A DNA stretch of 64,000 bases, taken from positions 14,446,001-14,510,000 of the forward strand of contig NC_003279.8 in assembly GCF_000002985.6 (NCBI RefSeq). The letters are read 5' to 3'. The stretch comes from Caenorhabditis elegans. Its lineage: Eukaryota > Nematoda > Chromadorea > Rhabditida > Rhabditidae. Shown here piece after piece: positions 46,901-59,924 of this stretch. The stretch's first letter is position 1. Each line of letters opens with the position of its first letter. A program made the translations under genes and the position numbers. Under the pieces are notes generated by a model that saw only the letters and a program-made list of their open reading frames with translations, had not been told where the DNA came from and did not search any database.

Positions 46901-49900
46901 AGTCTGGAAAATTGATGGATTAGGGATTTACAGCAAAGTTTAATTTTTAAAAAATGGGTGAGGCTAAAACTGTCTGTAGTTTGTAGTCCCAGAGCCTCAA
47001 ACAAAACATTTTAGTGCTGAATTTCAGTATTTTTCAGCGATTTTCAGCAAAATTCGCGCAAATTTCTCGAATTTTAACGTATTTTCGCCTGAAAATCGCT
47101 GAAAAACACTGAAATTTAGCAGAAAATGTTCTGGTTGAGGCTCTGGGACTACAAACTACAAACATCTTTAGCCTCACTCAAAAACGCAAAATCTCCAATT
47201 TTCTTGCATTTTCTCAGGAAATTGTTCCTTTTTTCCTTTTCAATCCAAAATATTTCTCAAAAATTCACAAAATTCGCAAAATCTCACTATTCCAGAGCAC
47301 TTTTGTGGTCTCTTTGCCTTAAATTACGGAAAAGTCGATTTAAGTGAGGCTAAACTGTTTGTAGTTTGTAGTCCCAGAGCCTCAACCAGAACATTGCAGG
47401 AATTTCTCATAATTTTAAACATTTTAATGTCGAATTTCAGTATTTTTCAGCGATTTTCAGGCGAAAATACGTTAAAAATCGAGAAATTTGCGCGAATTTT
47501 GCTGAAAATCGCTGAAAAATATTGAAATTCAGCCGCAGATGTTCAAAATTATGAGAAATTCAGCACTAAAATGTTTTGGTTGAGGCTCAGAGACTACAAA
47601 CTACAAACAGTTTAGCCTCACTCAAATCGATTTTTCCGATATTTAAGGCAAAGAGACCACAATAGGGCTCTGGAATAGTGAGATTTTGCGAATTTTGTGA
47701 ATTTTTGAGAAATATTTTGGATTGAAAAAGAAAAAAGGAACAATTTTCTGAGAAAATGCAAGAAAATTGGATTTTGCGTTTTTGAGTGAGGCTAAAACTG
47801 TTTGTAGTTTGTAGTCCCAGAGCCTCAACCAGAACATTTTCGTCTAAAAAACTAAAAATTTGAGAAAATGCAAGTTTTTTTCCTTTTTAAAATTAGCTAT
47901 TTTTCGATGAAAACGTCGCAAAATTGATGATTTTCTGACATTTTTGCTTTGAAAAACCTAAAAAATCGGAAAAAACGAGATTTCCACAGGGAAAATAGCT
48001 TTTTTACTTGAATTTTTATGTTTTTTTGCTGGACAAAACCTGGTTTCCGCAGGGAAAAGTGTGTAAAATAGGAAATTTTTTAATTTTCAGAACAAAAATC
48101 GAAAATTTTTGATGATTTTTCTCAGGAAAACCCATGAAAAATTGAGATTTTTAGCTGAAATCTCCAATTTTGCCTTTTGAGAGTTGGCGAAATTCAAGGT
48201 TTTTAGAACAAATTAGCCATTTTTCGATGAAAAAGTAGCATTTTTGTTTTGAAAAACCCAAAAAATCGGAAAAAAAACGAGATTTTCGCAGGGAAAATAG
48301 CTTTTTTTTTTCTTGGAAAAAATCGAAAAATTCGGATTTTCAGGATGTTTTTGATGATTTTCTCAGAAAAACACTGAAAAATTGAGATTTTCAGCTGAAA
48401 TCTCCAATTTTGTTACATTTATTCATCTTTTATTGCATATTTTAGTAGTTTATCTCGAAAAAATGTAAGATAAGCTGCCAAAATGTGCAATAAAGGGCAA
48501 AATTCTCGACGATTTTACGGTTCTTTCCTGAGAAAAATGTCAAGTTCCTGCAATTTTTGCCCTGAAAACATGAAAATTGTCTGTTTTACACAGATTTTCC
48601 GGCGAAAAGCAGTATTTTTTGATTTTTTTTGATTATTCCCGAAAAAAAAGTTGGAGATTCCTGCTCAAATCTTCAATTTTGCCACTTTTGAACGGCGGCG
48701 AAAATCGAGCAAAAAAAAAATCAATTTCCAGCCGATTTTTTCGCAATTTCAATCCCATTTCTCAGAAATCCACTGCATACCAGCTTCTCAGCGCCTCCTT
48801 CAACGATTTTCTTCACCACATCCTCTTCTGGAATGAAACATTCATCCGTAATACTATAATATCCGGAATATGTGCTTTTATAGATATATCCGTTGTCCTG
48901 AATCTTCATCCAAAAGTGCTGAACAGCTTCCAAGTGAGCCGGATCCGTTGTACGGATGAAGTTCGTGTGCGAGAGTTCCAAATCGGTGAAAAGATCCGAA
49001 AATTTAGAAGAAACCCGATCACAAAACTGTTTTGGAGTCGATTTTGCCGCCAGAGCTGCTTGGAAAATCTGAAAATTTTGATTTTTATATTTTTATTTCA
49101 TTTTTTCCAGAGAATTTTCCTCAATTTTACCTTACTACCGTGCTCATCGGTTCCAATCGAGAATTGTGCCTGAGCTCCGGGGTGTTTCAGACGATTCCAT
49201 CGATGTGCCACGTCACAGAGCACAGCAGTGTAGGCATGGCCGATGTGGGGCTCTGGAATAGTGAGATTTTGTGAATTTTTGAGAAATATTCGGGATTGGA
49301 AAGGGAAAAAGGAGCAATTTTTTGAGAAAACGGGAGAAAATCAGGCGAAAATTGGAGATTTTGCGTTTTTGAGTGAGGCTTAAGCTTTAAATAAATATAT
49401 TTGTAGTTTGTAGTCCCAGAGCCTCAACCAGAACATTTTCTACTAGAAACGAACATTTTGTGAGGAAAAGCCGGTTTAAAATTCAATTTAAAGCGAAAAT
49501 TGGCTAGTTGAGGCTCAGAAAAGTTGTAGTTTGTAGTCTCTAAACCTTAATTATGAAAAAATCGATTTTCAGGCAAAAATACTCTAAAATTTGAGAAATT
49601 TGCGCGAATTTTGTTGAAAATCGCTGAAAAATATTGAAATTCAGCCGCAGATGTTCAAAATTATGAGAAATTCAGCACTAAAATGTTTTGGTTGAGGCTC
49701 AGAGACTACAAATTACAAACAGTTTAGCCTCACTCAAATCGATTTTTCCGATATTTAAGGCAAAGAGACCACAATAGGGCTCTGGAATAGTGAGATTTTG
49801 CGAATTTTGTGAATTTTTGAGAAATATTTTGGATTGAAAAAGAAAAAAGGAACAATTTCCTGAGAAAATGCAAGAAAATTGGATTTTGCGTTTTTGAGTG

Positions 49901-50502
49901 AGGCTATAGCTGTTTGTAGTTTGTAGTCTCTGAGCCTCAACCAGAACATTTTCTACTCTTTGAACAAGTTGCAAACGTAAAAAAATGCCGAATTTCTCAT
50001 ATTTTGAACATTTTCTGCTGAATTTGGGTATTTTTTTAAGCGATTTTCAGCGAAATTAGCGCCAAAACTCATATTTTAGAGTTGCGAAATATATATTTTT
50101 GCAAAGAAAGGAGGAAAAAACGAGAATTTTACATGAAAATAGCAGAAAATATGGCGAAAATTGGAGATTTTGTGAATATCTAGCAAAAGTCAGCAATTTT
50201 TTAGCGAAATTTCACGAAATTAGGGATTATCAGACGCAAGTTCCTTTTTTTATCAGCTGAAAACTGAAATTAAATGCGCTTTCGCTGATTTTCGCCAATT
50301 TTCAGCGAAATTCACACGATAAATAGCCAAATTTCTCACATCTTAAAATTTCCTAAGCTCAAAAATGAGTTTTCAACGATTTTCAACAAAATTCACACGA
50401 TAAAAAATCAAATTAAAGTCTAAACCAACCTGCATTCGCATAAAAAATCGGGGAAGTGACAAATGTACTCGATTTTCTCACGAAAAACCGCCAAGGATTC
50501 AT
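40949..50502 (-). CDS. mars-2: Mitochondrial methionyl-tRNA synthetase (MARS2 orthologue)
   Basis: Exons 50430-50502 (ATG 50500-50502), 49131-49252, 48781-49068, 46664-46903, 46498-46607, 44567-44778, 43644-43835, 41807-42032 and 40949-41060 (TAA). All phases join, 524 residues. The first 15 or so residues are basic and Phe/Trp-rich, a likely mitochondrial presequence. Then [20 protein letters not shown] holds the HIGH box (H27-H30), followed by [41 protein letters not shown] and KMSKS at 311-315. The C-terminal anticodon-binding helices include [15 protein letters not shown]. It charges mitochondrial tRNA-Met. Most introns are long and full of repeats. It is likely the first gene of an operon with yars-1. 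Confidence 0.95.
42437..42505. repeat. Duplicated mars-2 exon-8 acceptor edge
   Basis: Copies 41986-42050 with about two changes: GATTATTTTGAAATATGACA, TCTCATCGTATAGATCCACG and TTCTGGAAATTTTAGAGAAT. The source spans the 5' end of exon 8 and its acceptor. Confidence 0.9.
43248..43563. repeat. Foldback repeat in mars-2 intron 7
   Basis: TGGGTATCAATGTGAAAAAA at the left is inverted near 43548-43563. CATGATTTTAATTATA and ACTAAATTGATTTTTT are inverted further in. Centre near 43406. Arms about 150 bp. Confidence 0.85.
44041..44566. repeat. GAAAAATCTATAAAAAATTCT simple tandem repeat in mars-2 intron 6
   Basis: Dozens of GAAAAATC(T/G)A(T/G)A units. Produces a long phenylalanine-rich frame read through from exon 6, not coding. 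Confidence 0.85.
44820..49950. repeat. Dispersed GTTTGTAGTTTGTAGTC...GAGCCTCAACCAGAACATTTT repeat field in mars-2 introns
   Basis: The phrases TTTGTAGTTTGTAGTC and CTGAGCCTCAACCA recur in both orientations in introns 1, 3 and 5, and many pairs form foldbacks (for example 46955-47200 and 47330-47640). Segments 47666-47830 and 49777-49940 repeat each other and share the exon-2 edge text GGGCTCTGGAATAGTGAG. Confidence 0.85.
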
Positions 50503-51494
50503 GAAAAGCGCAAAAAAAAAAGTGAATTAATCAATCGATAGGAGAGAAAAATGATCGAACGCCTGCGCCCTCTCAGTATCACACGCTATTTCGCAGCGTT
50601 GCGACGGGGCGCATTTGCATACACTAATATTATTTTTTAGAAAGTGAAAATTCAAACTATTAACTCATCATTTTTGTCATGAAAAACTGATAAATATGCC
50701 ACGGAAGTTCTGAATCCGGTGTTTACACGTGGAATTTGTCTCAAACATAATAATTCTTTGCAGAATTTAGCTCCTTCAATTCCTGTTGAATTTTTTCAAA
50801 ATAAAACTATATTCACACGAACATTTATAGTTTTGATGATTTGAAAAATAATAAAATAGATATGGCAATTGGTGAAAATGGGTCTTCAGAAATTATACAT
50901 TACGAAATTTAAATAATATCGAGATTCCTCGATTCCTCGATTTCCATCGTTGTATTCAGGATTGCTGCAATTTTTTTTTAAGTGGAGAATTTAAGAAAAA
51001 TGAGAGGTTCAGTTACTACAAGGTAAGGAAATCCTGACAGTGCTATTACCAAGACCGGAAATTTAACACTTTTTGAACCAAAAGTACAGTACCGGGTGTC
51101 GAAAGGACAATTTTTATTATTTACAAATGAGTATGTGCCTTTAAAGAGTACTGTAATTTCGAAGAAGAAATTTTCATCAATTTTTTCATAGTTTCTCGTT
51201 GAAAATATGTTTATTTGTATTTTTTAAAAACTAGAATAAAACCCACTGCAACTTCAAGAAATTAAATTCCATAAATATTGGCTTTTTATAGGAAATCGTA
51301 TTTTTCAACTGAATCGTTTAATTTGAGCCAAATTAGTAGTTAATAAAAATGTTTTCAGTAGGTTTGACAAAATTATTAATTTTAGGAATTTTGAAACTCG
51401 AACAATTCTCACATATTGTCTGCATTCTTACGTTATTTTTTCGATCAAAGCCTTCAGTTTTAATGATAATTTTTGCAAATCGCATTCGCATCTA
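50503..51494. promoter_or_regulatory. mars-2 upstream region with 17-bp shared element
   Basis: GGGGCGCATTTGCATAC at 50606-50622 lies 104 nt upstream of the mars-2 ATG and is identical to the element in the rps-20/ekl-4 region. The rest of the 992 bp shows no exon. Confidence 0.55.
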
Positions 51495-52291
51495 TTAGAA
51501 ATAACAATGAGTTAAAAAAATGAAGGGACACACACCTGTGCTACAGGAATCATCCAATTCTTCAGTTAACCCAAAAGTCACATTCACTGGCTCCACTTCC
51601 TGAAAGCACACATATTTCATTAATGCACCCGTGATTTTCAGTACCATTGTGATTCTTGGCGGCTCTATTGGTCCAATTGGTCCTTCCTCTTCTGAGGGAG
51701 ACGCGTTCTCCGCGTTTCTTTCGGCAGCTGCTGCGGGCTCAGGCAGTGGTGGTGGTGGAGGAGGAACGAATGGTTGTGGTCCGGCGAGTGGGGCCACTTG
51801 TGGCACAAAAGCTTGATGTCGGAGCAGATTTGGGGCGATCCCGTCTCGATGCTCGCCCACTCGGCAAAGGCGTTGATTCGGCTGGAACAACAAGCGTCTT
51901 CTTGGTCCCAGAAATTGACCTCTTCGAATGGGTCCCAATCGATTCTGTTCTACCACATTTTCAGCCACATCAGCTTCTTCTTCTGCTTCTTCAGCTTGTT
52001 GTGGTGGAGGCACTGCTTGCCGAAATCTGTGGAGTTCTTCATTTCTGAGATGCTTCAAACGGTTGGATGTTATTGTAAATGCCACAAAACTTACTCGAAT
52101 ATTCGCCACCACGTTCTGCTGAGCTATCCCGACAATTCCCAATCGAGCCAACGCCCTTCCCAAAAGATCATCATTTGGGAACTGAAATCATATAACATTG
52201 CGAATAATTGTTTCACTATTCCTATTGCCTCTGCTAATAAGTCGGATAGTTGACGTAAGAGATTAAGTGTATCATGGACAGCTTCATTCAT
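51495..52291 (-). CDS. Uncharacterised proline/glutamate-rich protein
   Basis: Proposed exons 52217-52291 (ATG 52289-52291), 51645-52181 and 51495-51599. TTTTTCAG sits 2 nt before the ATG, a strong trans-splice acceptor, so the start is well supported. Joining exon 1 to exon 2 needs a 35-nt intron, shorter than usual. Intron 2 is 45 nt with TTTCAG. The N-terminus is helical (AVHDTLNLLRQLSDLLAEAI). Then come an acidic Gln/Glu/Ala stretch, a proline run (PFVPPPPPPLPEP) and a short C-terminus. The last junction could instead use AG|GTGTGTG. No family recognised. The intron-1 choice is the weak point. Confidence 0.6.
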
Positions 52292-53820
52292 TTCTGAAAA
52301 ATCTTATTTGAAATCTTAATACTAAAATTTTTCCACGAAAAATTACGTCCTGATCTTATTTTTGCTCTTTTTGACTTAATTTTTTTAATTAAATAGAGAA
52401 AACGTTGTTCTACAACGGATGCGTATACAAAAAGCCATAAAGTCTTTAAGGATGTACTGTAACTTTTAAAAATCTGTCAAAATCTCAAGGGGGACGAGGG
52501 GGACGCCCCATAACAGCCCTAACCGTTATATCGCGATACTGTCAGAATTTAGCAATCGATCCTTATACGGCGTTTTCCGGCAGAGAAGAACGGGGACGTG
52601 TACTTTTTTTCTGATTCTTTTTGCATTTAGCATTTGAAATATTCATCTATGGCCCATTTATAAAGCTTTAAATGCAAGTTTAACCAAGTCGTATGCTTGT
52701 AAACTCCGCCAGCCTCTGCGGAACAAAAAAGTACAAGGATCGATTGATAAATTTCGAGAGTACCAGATAAAATTGAAACAATTTTATGATGGCGCACTCG
52801 ACCTGTCTTTCCTTCCGAGGAGACAGTGTAGATATGGAAAAAGCTATAAGTTTAAAATAGAATACGACGAGACGCCTGATTTTTAGGCTTGTTATCAGTC
52901 AAAACATTTTCAAAAACTTCACCCCCGTTCGAGATATACACCAAATGGAGAAGAGGAAACTGTTGATAACAACTAATATTTCGGAACAAATGGAGAAAAA
53001 TAAGAATTTTCAGAGAATGGAGAAAATCGTTCTGAATTTTTGGAGATTTTGCGAATTTCTAGTAATTTTCAACGATATTAACACGATAAAAAGGCAAATT
53101 TCTCGAATTTTGGAATATTTTCGGCCAAAAGGTGGCATTTTCAACGATTTTCGATCAAATTCACACGATAAAAGACCGAATCCACCATATCGGCTGCTGA
53201 AAAATGCAGTTGAATGCGGTTTAAACGAAATTTAGACTTGATGAGATTTTAAAATGTTGCGAAATATATTTTTTTGCATGAGAGATGAAAAAACGACAAT
53301 TGCTGACAATTTTAACGATTTTCAAGAAAACTGGCAAGATAAAAAAGCCAATTTCTCGTAATTAAATGTATTTTAAGGCGGAAAAATGCAAATAAATGCG
53401 TGTACAGCAATTTTTACCGATATTCAACGAAATTCAGACGATAAAAAGCCGAAATTAGGTTTAAACCAACATCCATTCGCTAAAAAATTCGGGGAAATGA
53501 CAAAAATGCAAAAATTGACAAAAATTAAAGAATATATTATTTTATTTGAGTTCTCAGACAAATCAGAGCAGTTTTTACCGAACAAAACTATTGAAAATCG
53601 ATGAAAATCCTGCAAGCCGTACATCATTTTCGCATTTGAAAAACCAAAAAAAACGAAAAAAAAATGAAACATGGAATTTACACCGAGTTTGAAAGGAAAA
53701 ATTTAATTTCAATTTAATCAAAAATAAATCGATAAAATTCGGTTAAATTCATTCAAAAACTCACAAAAATAAATTAAAATCAACAATTAAAAAAATTAAC
53801 AACTTTTCAGAAAAAAACGG
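52292..53820. other. Spacer between two minus-strand genes
   Basis: Contains repeated CACACGATAAAA(A)GxC phrases near 53085 and 53165 (also at 50317 and 50397) and AT-rich sequence. No exon supported. Confidence 0.4.
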
Positions 53821-56800
53821 TTATAGATCCATTTCCTCGATATGAAGCTTGACAGAAACTGCAAACAAGAGTCCAGCTTCTCCTCCGGTGAAGCTCACTG
53901 GCCAATCCCGACTCGTCGTTCCATCCACACAGTTCAGCGACTCGATTCGTTGGTCTCGACACGAAAATTCCGGGCGTGTTGGCTCAAAGATCTCATCGAA
54001 TTGCACATCGAGCCACATCTTCTGACAAACTTCCGTGTGCTCTGTGATGCTCTCTTCCAATGGTTCATTGATCTTGTCATCTGAGATTTTTGTCGTCGAG
54101 GTTGAGGTTGATCCTTCAGCAGATCCTTCCATCTTCACTTCTTTTAGATATTCTTCCATTGTTTGAGATTCTTTCAAGATTCTTCGTCGCTTCAGAGCCA
54201 TCACATTCCGATTTGCAAAGTAGGAATGTCGCATGTTTCCTAGGAATCGGCCGGTTGCTGATGCGACAAGACGTCCGTCAATTCCTGATGACAACAGAGT
54301 TCCAACTGCCGGACACATTGCTACGTCCCATGTCAGAAGTTGATGGCTGAAAATTTCACGATTTTTAGAGAAAACCGAAATTTTGGAAAATCGGTTTTTT
54401 TCGAAAATTCTTTTAAAAATCTGATTTTTTAGTAATTTTTTGTTTCGCAAAATCTTTTTTTTCAGAGATTTTGTGAGAAAATCAAAGAAATCGAAAGAAT
54501 TTTTTTCTCATTCTTACTAAAAATCTTGAAACAGAGAAATCAGAATTTTTGATTTTTTTGATAATTTTATTGGAGGAAATCGTAATTTTCATTTTTTGAA
54601 AAAAGATTTTTCCAAAAAAATCCGATTTTTTTCTATTTTTTCTCTGTCGTTTGAAGAGAAATTCATTGTTTTTTTTTCGAATTTTTTGTTGACATAATAG
54701 TTTGAGTTTTTAAAAAAATATAATAGTTAAAAATGGGTTCTTTTTCAGGTAGAGTTTTTTTTTTTGGATTTTTCGAAATATTCAAAATTACAAAACTGAA
54801 AACTGACGTATTTCCAGTCGGGACCAAAATCATCGTCATCGTATCAATGTCACAATGCACATAGGTTAAGTTGGTAGCATTCGGATACGGAAAAGCTGTG
54901 TGATCAGATTGAAACATGAAGAAGCTTCTGACAATTCGATTGTCCGTGTGAACACGTGATCCTGCAAAAAAAAAGAAAAAATTTGAAAATATTATCGAAA
55001 ATTCCAGAAATCACTGCAACTTTTTCCTCACGAGGGACGAGGAAAAGTGGTTTCTAGGCCATGGCCGAGGGGCCGACAAGTTTCAGCGGCCATTTATCTT
55101 GCTTTGCTTTCCGCCTGTTTTCTTTCGTTTTTCACAGCTTTTTCCCGTTTTTTCTTATTAAAACTGATAAATAAATATTTTTTGCAGATGCTAAAACAAT
55201 TTCCAAGTTAAAAAATTATGTATTCAGTGGGCAAGCAGCGGTGAAAGTGGTCAATGCAATATGATGGAGTCGAGATAAGTCGAGATTTTCGCAGTTTTGA
55301 GGTTTTCAAAATTCAACTTTTTGTGCGAAAATCTCGACTTATCTCGACTCCATCATATTGCATTGACCACTTTCACCGCTGCTTGCCCACTGAATACATA
55401 ATTTTTTTACTTGGAAATTGTTTTAGCATCTGCAAAAAGTATTTATTTATCAGTTTTAATAAGAAAAAACGGGAAAAAGCTGTGAAAAACGAAAGAAAAC
55501 AGGCGGAAAACAAAGCAAGATAAATGGCCGCTGAAACTTGTCGGCCCCTCGGCCATGGCCTAGAAACCACTTTTCCTCGTCCCTCGTGAGGAAAAAGTTG
55601 CAGTGTACTGCCGCCCACTCCTGGTACGCATTCTCAGAATTTGGTGTTCTCGTAATAATAAAGCTGCCGATATTGAGGCTCTTGAATTGTGTAGTTTGTA
55701 GTGTCGTCATGAAAAAAAAGAAATACGAACCTGCATTCTTAGCAGTATTATCTTCCAACATCACATCCCACGTCTCAATACTAATAACTTTGACAATTTT
55801 CTCTCGAAATCCCACAACTAAATGATCAATATTCCAAAATGCAATATCACTGGGTGGTGATTGCCAGCTCTCTTCAATATTAACACGTGGCATGTCAAGA
55901 TCTCCGCCGTCTAAATTCCAAATTGCAATTGCTCCAAGAGCAGTTAGAGCAGCAAGTGTTGCACCACCATTATGATAAGACCATGCAATTTTGAGAAGAG
56001 GTACTGTAGATTCATCGATTCTCGTTGGAAGTACTACAATATCGTCTCCTTCCATTTTTACGTCAGCATTTAGAAATGTATCATCGGGAGTGTCAGTTGA
56101 TTTTGGAAGACGTAGTGTTAAATCTGGATCCGCTACGATTACATGCACATTGTCACCTGCAAGCAAGAAAATTCATTTTATTAGAAAAACAATTTTTTAA
56201 TTAATTTTTTTCCCGAATACCGACTAGAATATCGACAAGAAAATTGGGAATTATAATTAATTTAATTAATTAAAAGAGGAATAACGGTTCGTACGATTTT
56301 GAACGTATATACCTAAAATGGGCTGAAATGAACGATTTTTGTAATGAAACTTCTCAAAAATTTTTAACAAATTTTTTTTATGGCGGTTTAAAATTTCGAA
56401 AAAAGTACACTGATTTTAGCTAAAATCTCGAATTTCGGCCACTTTTCTCTGTCACAACAGTTTTTTTTGGGCTTTTTTTTTGGAAAATCAAAAAAAAAAA
56501 CGTATTTTTGATAGTATAAAATCCAATTTTTGAGAAAAAAAAACCCGAATACTCTCATTTTTCAAATTAAAAAAAATGGCCGAAGACAGATTTACCGATT
56601 TACGACTAAAATACCCGACAAGAAATTTGTGAAACAAAATTAAAGGAGGACTAACGGTTCGAACGATTTTGAACCGTATAGACCCAGAATGGGTTGAAAT
56701 GAACGATTTTTGTAATGAAACTTCTCAAAAATTTTAACACAAATTTTTTATGGCGGTTTCGAAAATTTCGAAAAAAGTACACTGATTTTTATTGGTAGTT

Positions 56801-59800
56801 TATCTCATATGAGATCTCATTCAATTTCATCGATTAAGGTACATTTAAGACCGACAGGTAACCAAAAATCATCAAAATTGGTTGTTGCCTATCGGCTTTA
56901 AATGTATTTTAATCAACGAAAATAAATAAGATAAACTACCAAAATATGCAATAAAGGGTGATAATTTCAAAAAAGACAACTTCGGGCAGATGTGACACCA
57001 AAAAGTGGCTGAAATTCGAGATTTTAGCTTAAATCAGTGTAATTGTTTGGAAATTTTGAACTGCCGCCATAAAACAATTTTTGACGAAGTTTTTGAGAAG
57101 TTGTTAAATACAAAATTCATTCATTTGAGCCCATTCTGGGTCTATACGATTCAAAATCGTCCGAACCGTTAGTCCTCCTTTAATTTTGTTTCACAAATTT
57201 CTTGAGTCGGGTATTTTAGTCGGAAATCGGTAAATCTGTCTTCGGCCATTTTTTTAATTTGAAAAATGAGAGTATTCGGGTTTTTTTTCTCAAAAATTGG
57301 ATTTTATACTATCAGAAATACGTTTTTTTTCGATTTTCCAAAAAAAAAGCCAAAAAAAAATCGAATTTATTTAAAAAAAAAGACCCATTTTCGGGTTTTT
57401 ATTTTTATAAATTAATAGATTTTTTCACGAAAATACCGAAAATTAATGTTTTTTTTTAATTTTAAATTTAACAATTTAAAAAAATAGTTAAAAAAAAACA
57501 ATTTTAGTGAATCCAAAAATCAATCAATATTATGATTTTTTTCCGCAAAAAACCGAAAATTCTGATTTTCGATCTCCAAAAAAAACCAAAAAAAAAGGAA
57601 AGAAATATATGAATAAAAGAGATTTTGTTTTGAATTTTAATGTTAATTAAATTTTTAAATTTTTTTTACCTGAAAAAATGTATTTTTTCGAATTTAAAAA
57701 TATATTTAAAAAAACAGAAAATCGGGTTTTTTTTCCGGAAAAAAATTTTATTTTATATAATTGTTCAAAAAACATGTATTATGAATCTACACTGTTTTCG
57801 AAATTCCGATTTAAAAAAAAATTTTTACTTTCTTTTTTTTTTAAATTAATTTTATTTAATCGATTTTCTCCGTAAAAAACCTTTTTTTAAAAAACTAAAA
57901 TTTTTCAAATATTTTTTCCATAATCACCTCTATCCGGTGCTTCTGGAACGCGAGATTCATCAATCTTATAGATCAAAATCTGTCCAATAGTGGTGGAAAA
58001 TGCCACATAACCGATAAGTGAAGTCATCATCTCATCATTATGTTGTTTCTGAAGCCACGTAGCATGCAGAATAGTTCCACGTAGTGGTAGATGAATAAGA
58101 AACCATAGTTCCAAATGACTTTTCTTCTTTTTTCCAAGCTTATGCTTCCAGAATTGAACACAACTAGAATCCGATTCAAGATCAGTATCATTTGCAAATG
58201 TTGTAACACAAATGACGTCACTTCCATCTCGAGTCTTCCCAGGAGCAACATTAATCGAATTAATTGGAGCACCACAATAACCAACAGTGGCCTTTGGAGC
58301 ATCATCTTCATCCAACATTTCTCGGGATTTCAGGGCGTCAAGGCGAATTCCAGGCGGTACGGTTTGCTGGAGACCCAGAGTTTTTCCAGAGACAAGAGTT
58401 ACTGATTGACGTGTAAAAATACGATAAAATTGATCATTTGAATCGAGAATCGACAATTTCCATTTAGAATTTGCTATATTCGAGAGAGTATCACAAAATG
58501 CAATTTCGGCGGATTTCTGCTTCCAATTCTCGAAAATTTTCGAACATTGATCCTCATACAGCTTCTTATCCTTTTTCGTTACAATTCCATTACTTGATCT
58601 ACTGATTGTTGATTTTCGGAATCTATAGAGTGTTGTTCCATCTTTACGAGGAGTTGCTCGTGGAGCTCCACCGGTGACTCGTTTACGTTTTGTTGGAGCA
58701 GCGGCAGCAGAAGTTGTGGGCTCGGAGGTGGATGGAACAGATGAGCCGGGGATTGGGAATCTGTAAATATTGGAAATTAGAAATAATTGATCAAAATTAT
58801 AGTTTTTTTGGGTTTTTTTAAACCAAAATTGGAATTTGGGGAGTTGTTACCAGAGGAAGGCGGATACTTTTTCGGATATTTTCTTATAATCAATTTATCA
58901 ATAAGTCAAATACACATGTGAAACATACACGTAGATAAGATATTTATACAATTCATAATTAAATTTGATAGTGGGAGGTTTTAATACAGAAGTGAGGAAA
59001 GGGAAAGTAATACGCTATAATAAATTATAAAATAGTCTGAAAAAAGTTTTGTAAGATTTATAGTGTGCTATTGGTGTTTTAATTCGACAGCACTTAAAAA
59101 TACAATTTTTCCCTCCAGTGGATACTTTTTTCGGATATTTTCTAGTACTGAATTTATCAATAAGTATTGATGTAGTTATTCTGGCATAAGTGTGTCAGAA
59201 CAAAAAAGTCACTATTGAGCAATATATTTATATGATGAAACCTAGAATAATTGTACAAGTTTACCTTATGGGGTTATTCAAGTAATGTAGCAAAATGTAT
59301 TTAAATACATGTTTTTATCTACTTGAATACAGTCGTGACGTAATTTTTCTACACAAAAGAGTAACTATTTTCTGTATAAACGATATGCAAGTCCGTTTAT
59401 CCGATGTTGTACGGCTAATGAGTTTTAAAGCATCGGTAATGGGGTTATTCAAGTAGTGTCGGAAAATTAAAAAGTGTAGAAAAATTACGTCACAACTGAA
59501 TTCAAGTAGATAAAAACATGTATTTAAATACATTTTGCTACACATTACTTGAATAACCCCATAAGGAAAACTTGTACAATTATTCTAGGTTTCATCATAT
59601 AAATATATTGCTCAATAGTGACTTTTTTGTTCTGACACACTTATGCCAGAATAACTACATCAATACTTATTGATAAATTCAGTACTAGAAAATATCGGAA
59701 AAAAGTATCCCCTGGCGGGAAAAATTGTATTTTTAAGTTCTGTCGAATTAAAAAAAAACCAGTAGCACTATAAATATTACAAAACTTTTTTCAGTCTATT

Positions 59801-59924
59801 TTATAATTTATTATAGCTTATTACTTTCCCTTTCCTCACTTCTGTATTAAAATCTGTCACTATCAAATTTAATTATGAATTGTATAAATATCTTATCTAC
59901 GTGTACATTTCTCATGTGTATTTG

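Noticed and set aside
51656..52253. Plus-strand frames of 130-159 codons
   Set aside because: Antisense to the proline-rich minus-strand gene. No splice sites or start context support them.
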